Shown: one piece after another, positions 43,122 through 52,194 of the stretch
How positions within the stretch are numbered: the first letter of the stretch is position 1
Layout of the letters: every line of letters starts with the position of its first letter
Assembly (NCBI RefSeq): GCF_013410665.1
Contig: NZ_JACCFM010000001.1
Location: 3,224,001 to 3,288,000, forward strand
DNA: 64,000 nt
Direction of reading: 5' to 3'
DNA from: Leifsonia psychrotolerans
Lineage (GTDB): Bacteria > Actinomycetota > Actinomycetes > Actinomycetales > Microbacteriaceae
Made by a program: the position numbers and the translations under genes
The notes under the pieces: model-generated
The model's database searches: none
What the model saw: the letters and a program-made list of their open reading frames with translations, nothing else
Told to the model about the DNA's origin: nothing

Positions 43122-43955
43122 ATGACTCGAACCGTTGCTGGTGCCCGCGTGCTCATCACCGGCGCGGCCAGCGGGATGGGCCGGCTATATGCCGCGCGTG
43201 CCGTTGCCGAGGGCGCTGCCGCCGTGATCCTCTGGGACCGTGATTCAGCCGGAGTTTCCGTGGCAGCTGCCGAACTCAGCTCCATCGCCGGTGCTCGCAC
43301 CCGCGTCATCCCCTATGTCGTCGACATCGCCGATCTCGGCGCGATCGCCCAGACGGCGCAACGCGTGCGCGTCGAAGTGGGCAATCCCGACATCCTGATC
43401 AACAATGCGGGAATCATTCGCGGCAAGTTCTTTTGGGAGCACGACAACGGCGAAGATACCCGGCCGACCATGCAAATCAACGCGCTGGCGCCCATGTACA
43501 TCACGCGCGAGTTCTTACCCGGCATGATCGACAACGCCTCGCGGGCGGCGCGCATCGTGAATATCGCCTCGGCCGCCGGCACACTTTCGAACCCGCGCAT
43601 GAGCGTCTACGCGGCGTCGAAGGCCGCCCTGATCGGCTGGAGCGACTCGCTGCGCCTCGAACTCGTGCAACAGCACCACGGCAACGTGAAGGTCACCACG
43701 GTCGCCCCGAGCTACATTTCGACCGGGATGTTCGCGGGCGCGCGCGGGCCGTTGCTCACGCCGGTCATGACCCCGGAGTACGTCGTTGACCGGGTCTGGA
43801 CGGCCATGCTCGCCGGTAAACCGATGCTCTCGCTGCCTTGGACCGTCAACCTCGCCAAGGCGCTGCGGGCCACGCTGCCGTTACCGGTCTGGGACTCGAT
43901 CGCCGGCGGAGTCTTCGGCGTCTACCGCTCAATGGAGAAGTTCACCGGTCGCTGA
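43122..43955 (+). CDS. Classical SDR family oxidoreductase
   Basis: 277 residues. The cofactor motif is VLITGAASGMGRLYA near residue 10, then DILINNAGIIRGKFF (NNAG). The catalytic Ser lies in IVNIASAAGTLSNPRM, and Tyr/Lys in VYAASKAALIGW. NAD(P)-dependent dehydrogenase of unknown substrate; the length and lipid-type C-terminus resemble the 3-oxoacyl/steroid dehydrogenase group. Monocistronic, with a hairpin after the stop. Confidence 0.92.
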   Translation: MTRTVAGARVLITGAASGMGRLYAARAVAEGAAAVILWDRDSAGVSVAAAELSSIAGARTRVIPYVVDIADLGAIAQTAQRVRVEVGNPDILINNAGIIRGKFFWEHDNGEDTRPTMQINALAPMYITREFLPGMIDNASRAARIVNIASAAGTLSNPRMSVYAASKAALIGWSDSLRLELVQQHHGNVKVTTVAPSYISTGMFAGARGPLLTPVMTPEYVVDRVWTAMLAGKPMLSLPWTVNLAKALRATLPLPVWDSIAGGVFGVYRSMEKFTGR

Positions 43956-43960
43956 TTCAC

Positions 43961-43979
43961 GGGTCGATCCTGTCGACCC
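43961..43979. terminator. Short hairpin between convergent genes
   Basis: GGGTCGA, loop TCCTG, TCGACCC: a perfect 7-bp stem between the stop codons of the SDR and kinase genes. No T-run. Probable terminator. Confidence 0.45.
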
Positions 43980-43997
43980 GCACGAGTCGCGGATGCC

Positions 43998-44759
43998 TCA
44001 CACCGCCTCGAGCCGAATCTGATGGTCGGCCCGCACCGCGCACGCCTCGATCAGCTCGGCATTGCGCTCGTCGGGCCCTGTCGCCCAGGCTCTCGCGGCC
44101 TCGGGAGTCTTCCCGAACTGTTCATGCCGCGTGACCAGCCTTTCCCAACGGATGTCCCGAGCCAAGTCCACAAACAGGCTGAGGTCGAGAAGTGGCTGCA
44201 CGTGCTCCCACCCTCCACTCGCGTGAAGCAGGTAGTTTCCCTCGACCACGACGATGCGCGGGCCCGGTCCGATCGTGATCGCGTCGGCAACCGGTTGCTC
44301 GATCTGGCGATCGAATCCGGGAATCGATACCGGTGCATCCGCGGTGCGAACGGCGGTGAGGGCGGCCACGAAGGCCCCTACGTCGAAGGTGTCGGGTGCG
44401 CCCATGCGGTCGCGTCGGCCGAGTTCGACCAGCCTGCTCTGCGGGAAATGGAAGCCGTCCAGTGGGAGCAGCACGCTCTGCCGGACGGCCGAGTCGGGCA
44501 GTCCGGACACGTCGGCTGGGCCGACCCGACCGGCCGAGCCGAGCCAGGCGGCCGGCGCGGCCTGCAGCCGCGTGACGAGGCTCGCGGCAATCGTCGACTT
44601 GCCGGCGCCGGGTGAGCCGGCAATCCCGACGATGATGCGCGGAACCCCCGTGGCACCGTGCGCACCGGCGGCATTCGCACCGGCGGTAGACGCACCAGCG
44701 GCATCCGCCGCGGCAGCGACGACACGCACGATCTCATCGAGGCTGCGCAGAATGCTCAC
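43998..44759 (-). CDS. P-loop nucleoside/sugar kinase family protein (uridine kinase/pantothenate kinase-like)
   Basis: 253 residues from GTG 44759. Walker A GIAGSPGAGKSTIAASL is near 45. PLDGFHFPQSRL holds the Asp/His substrate residues. VPGFDR-type SIPGFDRQIEQPVADAI follows, then VVVEGNYLLHASGGW and DIRWERLVTRHEQFGKTPEA (LID arginines). This is the PRK/uridine-kinase-like group, often annotated nucleoside/nucleotide kinase family. Substrate uncertain. An Ala-rich insertion before the P-loop is encoded by GGCATTCGCACC-like repeats. Confidence 0.87.
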   Translation of the reverse strand: MSILRSLDEIVRVVAAAADAAGASTAGANAAGAHGATGVPRIIVGIAGSPGAGKSTIAASLVTRLQAAPAAWLGSAGRVGPADVSGLPDSAVRQSVLLPLDGFHFPQSRLVELGRRDRMGAPDTFDVGAFVAALTAVRTADAPVSIPGFDRQIEQPVADAITIGPGPRIVVVEGNYLLHASGGWEHVQPLLDLSLFVDLARDIRWERLVTRHEQFGKTPEAARAWATGPDERNAELIEACAVRADHQIRLEAV

Positions 44760-44841
44760 CCTGCCGATGCTAGTGCGCGATGCGCATGCCCATGCGTGTG
44801 CCGCGTGCCCGGCGCCGGGCGATCGCGCAGCCGGGAATCCC

Positions 44842-44847
44842 TACACT
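44842..44847 (+). promoter_or_regulatory. Probable -10 box of a leaderless promoter (serine hydrolase)
   Basis: TACACT lies 6 nt before GTG 44854. No ribosome-binding site precedes that start, so transcription probably begins at or beside the start codon. Confidence 0.5.
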
Positions 44848-44853
44848 TGGAGC

Positions 44854-45867
44854 GTGGATATCACTGGATTGAACGAGTTTCTGGCCGACAACGACTTCTC
44901 GGGCGTTGTGCTCGTGAGGAAGGGCGACGAAACCGTGTTCGAAGCTGCGATGGGGCTCGCCAGCCAGACCACCGGCGCCCCCAACACGCCGGACACCCGG
45001 TTCGACATCGCCTCGATCACCAAGCTGTTCACGAGCGTCGCCGTTCTGCAGCAGATCGAAGCGAAACAGCTCGACCTGGAGACCTCGATCCACTACTACG
45101 CCGACCTGGCCGGAACGACCATCGGCACCGACGTCACGCTGCTGCACCTGCTCACGCACACGAGCGGCATTGCCGACCTCGTCGACGAAGAAGCCGGTGA
45201 AAGCTACGCCGAGCTCTGGGCGAAGACACCCCTCTCCTCGATGAGAGAGACCGCAGATTTTCTTCCGCTCTTCGCACACAAAGAGCCGCTTGCCGGTCCG
45301 GGTGTCGAGAGCAACTATTCCGACGCCGGCTACATCCTGGCCGGCCTCGCCCTCGAACGCGCGGCCGGGCAGAGCTACCGTGCCTACATCGACAACGAGA
45401 TTTTTGCGCACGCCGGCCTTGACGACACGGATTTCTTCGACCGAGCGGATGCCACACCTCGCCTGGCCGAGGGTTGGGACCAGGCGGACGACGGCTCGTG
45501 GATCTCGAACGCCGACAGCGCGCTGCCGATCGGCGCACCACACGAGGGTGCGCAGTCGACCGCATCCGATCTAATCAAGTTTCTGGATGCCCTCCGCGCC
45601 GGAGCACTGCTTAGCGCTGAGCTGACTGAGGAGTTCTTCTCCCCGCAGGTGGACTTGGACGACGGCACCCGGTACGGCTTCGGTCTGGAGTTCGATCTCG
45701 ACATTGACGGCTCGGTGCGTTCCTACTACGCCGACGGCGTCGCGCCGGGGGCCAGCGGCATCCTGCGTCACTACTACGGTGCCGGCCTCGACGTGGTGGT
45801 GCTGAGCAATTCCGAAGAAGGTGCCTGGGACGTCATCCGCGAGCTCGACGAGCGCCTCGACGGCTAG
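44854..45867 (+). CDS. Serine hydrolase of the class C beta-lactamase/DD-peptidase fold
   Basis: 337 residues from GTG 44854. The catalytic SxxK is RFDIASITKLFTSVA near residue 57, the YxN-position motif is SNYSDAGYILAGLAL near 155, and the third-motif region is GVAPGASGILRHYY. No signal peptide is visible, so it is probably cytoplasmic and more likely an esterase or peptidase than an antibiotic-resistance enzyme. A longer frame runs upstream over the antisense of the kinase gene and was rejected. Confidence 0.87.
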   Translation: MDITGLNEFLADNDFSGVVLVRKGDETVFEAAMGLASQTTGAPNTPDTRFDIASITKLFTSVAVLQQIEAKQLDLETSIHYYADLAGTTIGTDVTLLHLLTHTSGIADLVDEEAGESYAELWAKTPLSSMRETADFLPLFAHKEPLAGPGVESNYSDAGYILAGLALERAAGQSYRAYIDNEIFAHAGLDDTDFFDRADATPRLAEGWDQADDGSWISNADSALPIGAPHEGAQSTASDLIKFLDALRAGALLSAELTEEFFSPQVDLDDGTRYGFGLEFDLDIDGSVRSYYADGVAPGASGILRHYYGAGLDVVVLSNSEEGAWDVIRELDERLDG

Positions 45868-45879
45868 ACATCCCTGATC

Positions 45880-46986
45880 GTGGATCTGAGGTGGTTGGAG
45901 GCTCCCGAGAGCGAGGTCAGAGCCGCGATGGCGGCGCTGGGTCGCGGCATCCGCTCGACACCGGTGCCACGGAAGCGGTGGATGCTGGCGAACGTGAACG
46001 ACTGTCTGGTGCTCTGGTATGCCGGCATCACTCTGGTGACCATTGGCTTCCGTCCGTACGGCCTCGGCACGGTTCCGTTTGGTGCCGGGGAGCTCCTCGC
46101 TCTGGCCATCCTCGGGGTATGGATCATCGGCGCATGTGGGCTGCGCAGATGGGTCGGGTCAGGGGAACGTCACACGAGGTTGAATGATTCACGGAGCACC
46201 CTGACTGCCCTCGCCAACGGATTCGAACCGAGGTGCATCCGGAAAGTGGCGTTCACCTCGATCATGGCCGCCGCCGGCACCCGCACGTTCTTCCAATATC
46301 CCCGATTCGTCGCACCGGGTATCGAGTTCGGCACCCTTTTCAACAAGTGGCATTATGTTGCCGTCACGTTGCCGGCACCATTGCCGCACCTCATCCTGGA
46401 TGCCACGTCCAACAGACGCATCAGCACGGAATTGCCTGTCGAGTTCAAGCAGGCCGAGCGGTTGTCGTTGGAGGGAGATTTCGACAAGTCGTTCCAGCTG
46501 TATTCGCCTCCCGAATACCGCAGAGACGCACTGTATGTGCTCACTCCCGACCTGATGGCGGCACTTATTGATGATGCCGGGAGCTACAACGTTGAGATCA
46601 TCGACAGCACCCTGGTCTTCTTCACGCCCCGAGCGGCCGACTTCTCCGTATCGGAGACGTGGAGCTCGCTTGACGCTCTCGTGACGAATGTGGTTCCGCG
46701 CATCGTCACAAAAGCCCGGCGGTTCCGCGACGAACGCGTGCCTGGCCAAGAAATTCCCTGGACTCTCAACAGGATCACGGCCGAGCACGAGCGTCCCGAG
46801 GCCACGTGGGTCGCACCAGTACCGATCATCGGGCCGGGAGGCCGCCGACTCAATGTCCGCGATCGGCGAGGGGTCGCGCGGTCAATTCTGCTCGGTATCC
46901 GTGTGTATGTGGTGGGCTTCTTCTTATACGGGCTACCGGGATGCATGCTGATCGTTGGCTTCTCGAACATCACCGAAGGCCTGTAG
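45880..46986 (+). CDS. Hypothetical membrane protein, DUF3137-like
   Basis: 368 residues from GTG 45880. Two hydrophobic helices lie at about 45-65 and 70-90 and one near the C-terminus at 340-362. Between them, a soluble domain contains FDKSFQLYSPPEYRRDALYV, then LTPDLMAALIDDAGSYNVEI. A pattern of the form Y-P-E-Y-D-LYVLTPD-ML is typical of DUF3137 proteins in my recollection; the assignment is tentative. Function unknown. It follows the serine hydrolase by 12 bp, so the two may be co-transcribed. Confidence 0.7.
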   Translation: MDLRWLEAPESEVRAAMAALGRGIRSTPVPRKRWMLANVNDCLVLWYAGITLVTIGFRPYGLGTVPFGAGELLALAILGVWIIGACGLRRWVGSGERHTRLNDSRSTLTALANGFEPRCIRKVAFTSIMAAAGTRTFFQYPRFVAPGIEFGTLFNKWHYVAVTLPAPLPHLILDATSNRRISTELPVEFKQAERLSLEGDFDKSFQLYSPPEYRRDALYVLTPDLMAALIDDAGSYNVEIIDSTLVFFTPRAADFSVSETWSSLDALVTNVVPRIVTKARRFRDERVPGQEIPWTLNRITAEHERPEATWVAPVPIIGPGGRRLNVRDRRGVARSILLGIRVYVVGFFLYGLPGCMLIVGFSNITEGL

Positions 46987-46990
46987 GCCG

Positions 46991-47011
46991 CTGCCTCCCG
47001 GCGAGAGGCAG
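46991..47011. terminator. Hairpin between convergent genes
   Basis: CTGCCTC, loop CCGGCGA, GAGGCAG: a perfect 7-bp stem 5 bp after the membrane-protein stop and 53 bp before the stop of the convergent lipoprotein gene. Likely terminator. Confidence 0.5.
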
Positions 47012-47063
47012 TGCTCCAACAGTCAGGGCTCACGCGTGTCTCGAAATTCGAGCACGATTGTTG

Positions 47064-47618
47064 CTACGGCATCGCCGGGTCGTTCGCTTCGTGCCAGGCG
47101 CGGTTGATCTCCGCTGCGTCGCCCGGCACGCACCGCGTGAGTGCCTGCACGCTGGCACCGGCCGTGGTGGCTTGAAAGCTCAGGTAGAGGCCGTCTACGC
47201 CGTAGCCGGTTTCGGGGTACCGCACCTCGGTCAGGGCCAGGCCGTCGAGGGCCGGGAGCTCGATCACTGTGGGTTCGAACCCGGCCGACGTCCACAGGGT
47301 GGCGACTGCGGTGACCGACGCTGCCACGGATTGCGCGTCGCCGACCGGGTTTCCACCTCCGCGCGTGAGCCCATATTGCACACCGCTTTCACCGCTGGGC
47401 AGTACGCAGGTGTCGGCACCGCCGTCGGCGTTTTCCCACTCGCCGCCGAGCACGTTTTGCGCGGCAACGAGCAGTTCGTCAGCCTCGGTGAGTGCGTGCA
47501 GATGATCCATTTCGGGGTCCTTTCCTGCCGCGGCGCAGCCGCTGACTGATACTGCAATGAGAGCGAACAGCGCCAGTGTCGTCGCCGCAGCCCGAATAGT
47601 CCTTGTGCCGTGTGTCAC
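47064..47618 (-). CDS. Putative lipoprotein
   Basis: 184 residues from GTG 47618, preceded by AGAGGGG. The signal peptide ends VSVSGCAAAG, a lipobox with Cys near residue 27. The mature part has two further cysteines (ADTCVLPSGE and LTRCVPGDA), probably a disulphide. No family was recognised, but the layout resembles the putative lipoprotein at 48735-49277, a possible distant paralogue (both small, with a predicted alpha-beta pattern). Function unknown. Confidence 0.75.
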   Translation of the reverse strand: MTHGTRTIRAAATTLALFALIAVSVSGCAAAGKDPEMDHLHALTEADELLVAAQNVLGGEWENADGGADTCVLPSGESGVQYGLTRGGGNPVGDAQSVAASVTAVATLWTSAGFEPTVIELPALDGLALTEVRYPETGYGVDGLYLSFQATTAGASVQALTRCVPGDAAEINRAWHEANDPAMP

Positions 47619-47814
47619 GCCAGAGCCCCTCTTTAACAACCGTTTGAACAATTCTGTCGTGCCGCATCGGTCTGCCGGCTCTTCCCGCTGTGCACATTCA
47701 AAATGTTGCATTCGCTCATCTTCACAACGGCTGTCGCCGCGTTCCGCCGGATTGTCGCTTCGTAGCGGATGCCTGACGGCTCGCTCGCCCCCCGATCCGT
47801 ACGCGACCAGACCA

Positions 47815-48648
47815 TCAGACGATCCGCGACAAACGGGCATCGGCTTCCAGCAGCCACCCCATGAGTACGCGCAGAAATTCGTCGGGACTCTCGACGCTTG
47901 GAAGGTGTGCGGTACGGGGGAACACGTGTCCGTCGGCGCCCGGAATCGTCGTCACCAGATACTCGTACTCGGCCAGGGCTGGGCTGAGGTCACACTCGCC
48001 GACAGTGACCAGCGCCGGCACAGTGAGTGTGGCGACCCGACCGTACGCCGGGGGCTTGAGCGGAGTCGGCGCCGGCCGTTCGGCCCGGTGCGCGGCGTTC
48101 ATTCGGTGCAACTCGTAGGCGAGCCGCACGAATTCCGGGTCGAGATCGGCTTGTCGGCGACGCGGCCCGAAGTCCCACAGCTCGACCTCGGCGCGGCAGA
48201 GCCGGTGCCAGTCTTGGGCCTCGAAGAGCAGGCCCAGTTCGCGAAAGCCGGTCTCTTCCGCGTCGGTGAGCGCGACGTCGGGAAAACCGCTCGGCCCAGA
48301 TCCGATCGTGACCAGTCCGGCCACGCGCTCGGGGTTCTCCACGGCGATATCAATGGCGATCGAGCCGCCGCGCGAACATCCGATCACCGTCGCCCGCGCC
48401 ACCCCCAGGTGGTCGAGCACGGCCAACGCATCGGCCCGGTTCGAGAACTCGGCATTGCTGGCACTGGTTTGCCCGTAACCGCGGGTGTCATAGCGGATGA
48501 CGAAATGGTTGGCCGCCAGGGCCTCGATCAGCGGATCCCACATGCGCAGGTGTGCCACACCGGCATGGATCAGGAGCAGGGCAGGGGCTGAGATGTGGCC
48601 GTCGGTCTCGTAGTAGAGCGAGGCATCGGGAACGTCGAGGTGGGGCAT
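47815..48648 (-). CDS. Alpha/beta hydrolase
   Basis: 277 residues from ATG 48648. Oxyanion strand ALLLIHAGVAHLRMW, nucleophile elbow ATVIGCSRGGSIAID (Ser in G-C-S-R-G-G), acid in the VTVGECDLSP region, and His in FPRTAHLPSVESPDEF. These match the 3-oxoadipate enol-lactonase-like/esterase group. Substrate unknown. The 196-bp gap to the upstream end of the lipoprotein gene is AT-richer and probably holds that gene's promoter. Confidence 0.9.
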   Translation of the reverse strand: MPHLDVPDASLYYETDGHISAPALLLIHAGVAHLRMWDPLIEALAANHFVIRYDTRGYGQTSASNAEFSNRADALAVLDHLGVARATVIGCSRGGSIAIDIAVENPERVAGLVTIGSGPSGFPDVALTDAEETGFRELGLLFEAQDWHRLCRAEVELWDFGPRRRQADLDPEFVRLAYELHRMNAAHRAERPAPTPLKPPAYGRVATLTVPALVTVGECDLSPALAEYEYLVTTIPGADGHVFPRTAHLPSVESPDEFLRVLMGWLLEADARLSRIV

Positions 48649-48734
48649 GCCCACAGGCTAATACGGACGGCTGAGATGCGAGGATCTTGCCGAGTTCGTC
48701 CGGAAACGCGGAGTTGCTGCGCGCCATGCCATGG

Positions 48735-49277
48735 TTACTCGTCCTTCACAAAGAGGTCGTCCGGCAACGTGGGAACTTCGCCCGGCCACTTGCCGAGGTG
48801 CGAGGCGATCATGGCGCTGGGGAAGGAGACCTGCCCCGTTTCGCCCAGGGACAGGGGGCGGTCAGGATCGACGAGCCCGTGGGCTGTGGCGGCCCCCGCC
48901 CAATCCCAGTCGACGACGTCTCCCGATGGGGTGAAGAACCCAACTCGAACGGAGGTGTTTGGGCTCTCGTCGTTCACCGCCCAGCCGGTTCGGAGCGCCC
49001 AATCCAGGGCCGCGTCGGCATCCCCGACCGTGTAGCCGTCATCGAGAGTGATGGTGACGGATGTCGTGCGGTAGGTCGTGAAGCCCGACAGCGAGCTGCG
49101 CACATCAACTGTGGCATCACTGACGCCATCGATGGCAAGAATCCGTTGTGTCGTCTGGGCGGCGGACTCCCCGGCGGGCGCGGAGGCACTGCATCCGGCA
49201 AGCGTCGTTCCCAGAACGAAAATCAGTCCCAGCACCACCCCACGAATCGATCGGTGCTGTGCCGTAGTTCTTGCCAT
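48735..49277 (-). CDS. Putative lipoprotein
   Basis: 180 residues. Signal peptide with lipobox TTLAGC near residue 28. The mature domain has a VDVRSSLSGFTTYRTTSVTI strand-rich half, followed by DDGYTVGDADAALDWALRTG. No known family. The gene begins 2 bp after a 33-codon reading frame, indicating coupling. Exonuclease III lies upstream on the same strand. Confidence 0.78.
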   Translation of the reverse strand: MARTTAQHRSIRGVVLGLIFVLGTTLAGCSASAPAGESAAQTTQRILAIDGVSDATVDVRSSLSGFTTYRTTSVTITLDDGYTVGDADAALDWALRTGWAVNDESPNTSVRVGFFTPSGDVVDWDWAGAATAHGLVDPDRPLSLGETGQVSFPSAMIASHLGKWPGEVPTLPDDLFVKDE

Positions 49278-49279
49278 GA

Positions 49280-49381
49280 CTACTCCTTCACCGCGTAGTA
49301 GTCAGTCACCGTGCTCTGACCGGTGAGAAACATGTCGACGTTATTCGCCTTCGTTAGCTGGCTCTTATCGTCTGCAGCCAT
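49280..49381 (-). CDS. Possible 33-residue peptide between xth and a lipoprotein gene
   Basis: ATG 49381 to TAG 49280, starting MAADDKSQLTKANNVDMFLT and ending VTDYYAVKE. It begins 13 bp after the exonuclease III stop and ends 2 bp before the lipoprotein start. No good ribosome-binding site precedes it. It could be a leader peptide, or the remnant tail of a larger gene deleted here. Confidence 0.35.
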   Translation of the reverse strand: MAADDKSQLTKANNVDMFLTGQSTVTDYYAVKE

Positions 49382-49393
49382 GTTCGTGGAGGT

Positions 49394-50230
49394 CTAGAAG
49401 ATCATCGGGCGGTCGTCGTCCTCGCCGTCGATCTCGACGTCGACGACAACGGGCACGTGATCGCTCGGGGCGTCGCCCTTGCGCTCGTCACGGTGAATCG
49501 ACGCATCCGTGACCAGGTCGGCGAAGGCCGGTGAGCCGAGGATGAAGTCGATTCGCATGCCCTCGTTGCGGGGGAAGCGCAGCGCCTTGTAGTCCCAGAA
49601 GGTGAAACCGTCAGGCACGATCGGCCGCACGACGTCGGTCAGCCCGGCCGCCTCGAAGGCGTGGAAGGCGGCGCGCTCCTCCGGGGAGATGTGCGTGGAG
49701 GTGCCGTGCACGAAGCTCGGGTCGCCCATGTCGGCGTCTGTGGGTGCGACGTTGAAGTCGCCCATCAGGGCGAGCGCGAGCTGCGGATTGCGCGCGAGTT
49801 CGGCGCGGGTGTGGGCGTCGAGGGCGGCCAGCCAGTCCAATTTGTAGTGCAGGTGCGGGTCGCCGAGCGCCCGACCGTTCGGCACGTACAGGCTCCACAG
49901 GCGCAGGTCGTTCACCGTCACGCCGAGCGCGCGGGCTTCCTGCGGCTGGTCGGGGCCTTCCTGGCCTTTCAAGAAGCCGGGCATGCCGGGGAAGCTGGTG
50001 ACGACATCCGTCATCTCGACACGGCTGGCGAAAGCCACGCCGTTCCACTGGTTGAGGCCGTGAATCTCAAGCCCGTAGCCGGCCTCTTCGAACTGCTCCC
50101 GGGGGAACTGCTCCGGCTTGCACTTGATCTCCTGCATGGCGAGCACGTCGATGTCCTCGCGCACCATCCAGTCGACGGTGCGGTCGACGCGGGCACGAAT
50201 CGAGTTGACGTTCCAGGTGGCGATGCGCAT
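49394..50230 (-). CDS. xth: Exodeoxyribonuclease III (AP endonuclease, EEP fold)
   Basis: 278 residues starting MRIATWNVNSIRARVDRTVD. Metal ligand Glu is in LAMQEIKC, with LWSLYVPNGRALGDPHLHYK, LMGDFNVAPTDAD (D/N pair), FTFWDYKALRFPRNEGMRID and a final DEWKGD-type APSDHVPVVVD. All catalytic blocks of the Xth/ExoA family are present. It cleaves 5' of abasic sites and degrades DNA 3'-5' in base-excision repair. Monocistronic or leading a short operon with the lipoprotein gene; divergent from the F420 locus. Confidence 0.95.
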   Translation of the reverse strand: MRIATWNVNSIRARVDRTVDWMVREDIDVLAMQEIKCKPEQFPREQFEEAGYGLEIHGLNQWNGVAFASRVEMTDVVTSFPGMPGFLKGQEGPDQPQEARALGVTVNDLRLWSLYVPNGRALGDPHLHYKLDWLAALDAHTRAELARNPQLALALMGDFNVAPTDADMGDPSFVHGTSTHISPEERAAFHAFEAAGLTDVVRPIVPDGFTFWDYKALRFPRNEGMRIDFILGSPAFADLVTDASIHRDERKGDAPSDHVPVVVDVEIDGEDDDRPMIF

Positions 50231-50311
50231 GACATCAAGCCTATTTGCTGGGCGTGCGCGTCGGCGCCAACGGGTCGAGCGGATGCCGGGTGCAGAGGGC
50301 AGAATAGGTCA

Positions 50312-51313
50312 ATGACATCAGTGCAGATCGGTTATGCGGCGATGCTGGAGCAGTTTGCTCCGGCGGATGCCGTTGCTCACGCGGCCTATGCCGAGCAGCA
50401 CGGATTCAGCGGAGTGATGGCCTCAGACCACTTTCAGCCCTGGATGCCGGCGCAAGGGCAGTCCTCGTTCGTCTGGAGCGTGCTCGGCGCGCTGGCGGAG
50501 CGAACGACGGGCGACTTCGGGCCCGGCGTGACGGCACCCACCTTTCGATACCACCCGGCCATGGTCGCGCAGGCCTCAGCCACGCTCGCCTCGATGTATC
50601 CGGGTCGGCACTGGCTCGGCCTCGGTGCCGGAGAGGCACTGAACGAGCACATCTCCGGGGCCTATTGGCCTGAACCGCACGAGCGCATCAACCGCATGTT
50701 CGAGGCCATCGACATCATCAGCAAGCTGTTTACTGCGTCGATCGCCGGCCGTGACGTGAAACATTCCGGCCAGTACTTCACGCTCGAGTCGACACGGCTC
50801 TGGACGATGCCGCCCGTCGCCCCCGAAATTTACGTTGCCACGGCCGGACCCGTCACGGCCAAACGGGCCGGGCGTGTGGCCGACGGCCTGATCACTGTCG
50901 GTGCGCCGCTCGAGAAGATTCCCCTGCTCTTGAGCAAATTCGAGGCGGGTGCGCGCGAGGTGGGCAAGGACCCCGCGGTGATGCCCCGGGTGGTGCAGTT
51001 GCATCTGAGCTGGGCCGAGACCGATGAGATCGCGATGGCGAACGCGCTGCGCGAATGGCCGAATGGGGCCATGCGGTTCCCGAAGGGCGATATCCGCTCG
51101 CCATTTGAATTCGAACAGATCGCCAAGCTCGTGCGGCCCGAAGATTTCGACGGGCGCATGGTGATTTCGGCCGACCCCGACGTGCATCGCGCGCAGATTC
51201 AGCGCTATGTCGACCTGGGCTTCGATCGCATCTATCTGCACAATGTGGGCCGCAATCAACGTGAGTGGATCGACGTGTTCGGCCGCGACGTACTTCCGAA
51301 ACTGGTGAGGTGA
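50312..51313 (+). CDS. LLM-class F420-dependent oxidoreductase (Fgd/TIGR03557-like)
   Basis: 333 residues from ATG 50312. [60 protein letters not shown], and [19 protein letters not shown] are very close to the glucose-6-phosphate-dehydrogenase-type F420 enzymes. DHFQPW, GVTAPTxRYHP and GAGEALNEH are hallmark motifs. True Fgd uses glucose 6-phosphate to reduce F420; whether this one does so is not certain. The stop is 2 bp before cofE, so the oxidoreductase and coenzyme synthesis are co-expressed. Confidence 0.92.
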   Translation: MTSVQIGYAAMLEQFAPADAVAHAAYAEQHGFSGVMASDHFQPWMPAQGQSSFVWSVLGALAERTTGDFGPGVTAPTFRYHPAMVAQASATLASMYPGRHWLGLGAGEALNEHISGAYWPEPHERINRMFEAIDIISKLFTASIAGRDVKHSGQYFTLESTRLWTMPPVAPEIYVATAGPVTAKRAGRVADGLITVGAPLEKIPLLLSKFEAGAREVGKDPAVMPRVVQLHLSWAETDEIAMANALREWPNGAMRFPKGDIRSPFEFEQIAKLVRPEDFDGRMVISADPDVHRAQIQRYVDLGFDRIYLHNVGRNQREWIDVFGRDVLPKLVR

Positions 51314-51315
51314 CC

Positions 51316-52194
51316 ATGACGAATTCCGATGGACTGCACGTCTTCGTGCTGAGCGGCATTGGTGAGATTGCCGCCGGGGACGACCTCGCATCGATTATCG
51401 CTACGGCGGCCGGTGACCGGCTGTGCGACGGCGATATTTTAGCGGTGACCAGCAAGATCGTGTCGAAAGCCGAGGGGCGACAGGTCGCCGCGATCGACCG
51501 GGAACAGGCGATCACCGACGAAACCGTGCGTGTCGTGGCGAGCCGTACGCATCCGGGTGGGGTGACGCGCATCGTCGAGAATAGGCAAGGCCTCGTCATG
51601 GCCGCCGCGGGCGTTGACGCGAGTAATACGCCCGACGGCGTCGTGCTGCTCCTCCCGATCGACCCGGATGCCTCCGCCCGCGCCCTCTGCGCCGAACTGC
51701 GCCGCCACACGGGCCTAGCGCTCGGGGTGCTGCTCACCGACACGGCCGGACGCCCCTGGCGCGACGGTCAGACTGACATCGCGATCGGTGCGGCCGGGGT
51801 TGCGGTGCTCGACGACTTACGCGGCACGACGGATGCCTCCGGTCGCCGCCTCGACGTCACCGTCGCGGCCGTCGCCGATGAGATCGCCGGGGCCGCCGAC
51901 CTGGTCAAGGGCAAAGCGAGCGGCAACCCGGTCGCCGTGGTGCGCGGGCTCGGGCGATTGGTGCCGGTGGCGCTCGACGGAGGTACGGTCGGCGGGGCAC
52001 GACGTCTGCAGCGGGCGAGCGCGCAGGACATGTTCCGGCTGGGCAGCGCCGAGGCGCATGCCGAGGGCCACGCCGAAGGATACGCGGCGGGATACGCGGC
52101 GGGGCAGGAAACCGGCTACGAAACCGGCTATGCCGAGGGCGTCGACGACGGCTTGGAAGCGGGCCGCAACGAGGCCAGCGACGTCGAAGCGTGA
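51316..52194 (+). CDS. cofE: Coenzyme F420:L-glutamate ligase (CofE domain) with Gly/Glu-rich tail
   Basis: 292 residues from ATG 51316. [74 protein letters not shown] and [20 protein letters not shown] are the CofE signature. The enzyme adds gamma-linked glutamates to F420-0 using GTP. Mycobacterial FbiB has an extra flavin domain; here only CofE is present. After residue 250 there is an unusual repetitive tail, [20 protein letters not shown] followed by GYETGYAEG. The stop overlaps cofC (GTGA). Confidence 0.95.
   Translation: MTNSDGLHVFVLSGIGEIAAGDDLASIIATAAGDRLCDGDILAVTSKIVSKAEGRQVAAIDREQAITDETVRVVASRTHPGGVTRIVENRQGLVMAAAGVDASNTPDGVVLLLPIDPDASARALCAELRRHTGLALGVLLTDTAGRPWRDGQTDIAIGAAGVAVLDDLRGTTDASGRRLDVTVAAVADEIAGAADLVKGKASGNPVAVVRGLGRLVPVALDGGTVGGARRLQRASAQDMFRLGSAEAHAEGHAEGYAAGYAAGQETGYETGYAEGVDDGLEAGRNEASDVEA

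Noticed and set aside
42067..43125. 352-codon plus-strand frame
   Set aside because: Begins antisense to the SsuB-like ATPase and runs through palindromes and tandem repeats. No ribosome-binding site or motif.
44254..44853. 200-codon N-terminal extension of the serine hydrolase
   Set aside because: It is antisense to the kinase gene. The conserved domain begins at GTG 44854 with a -10 box directly upstream.
49661..50311. N-terminal extension of the F420-dependent oxidoreductase gene
   Set aside because: Antisense to exonuclease III. The family N-terminus begins exactly at ATG 50312.
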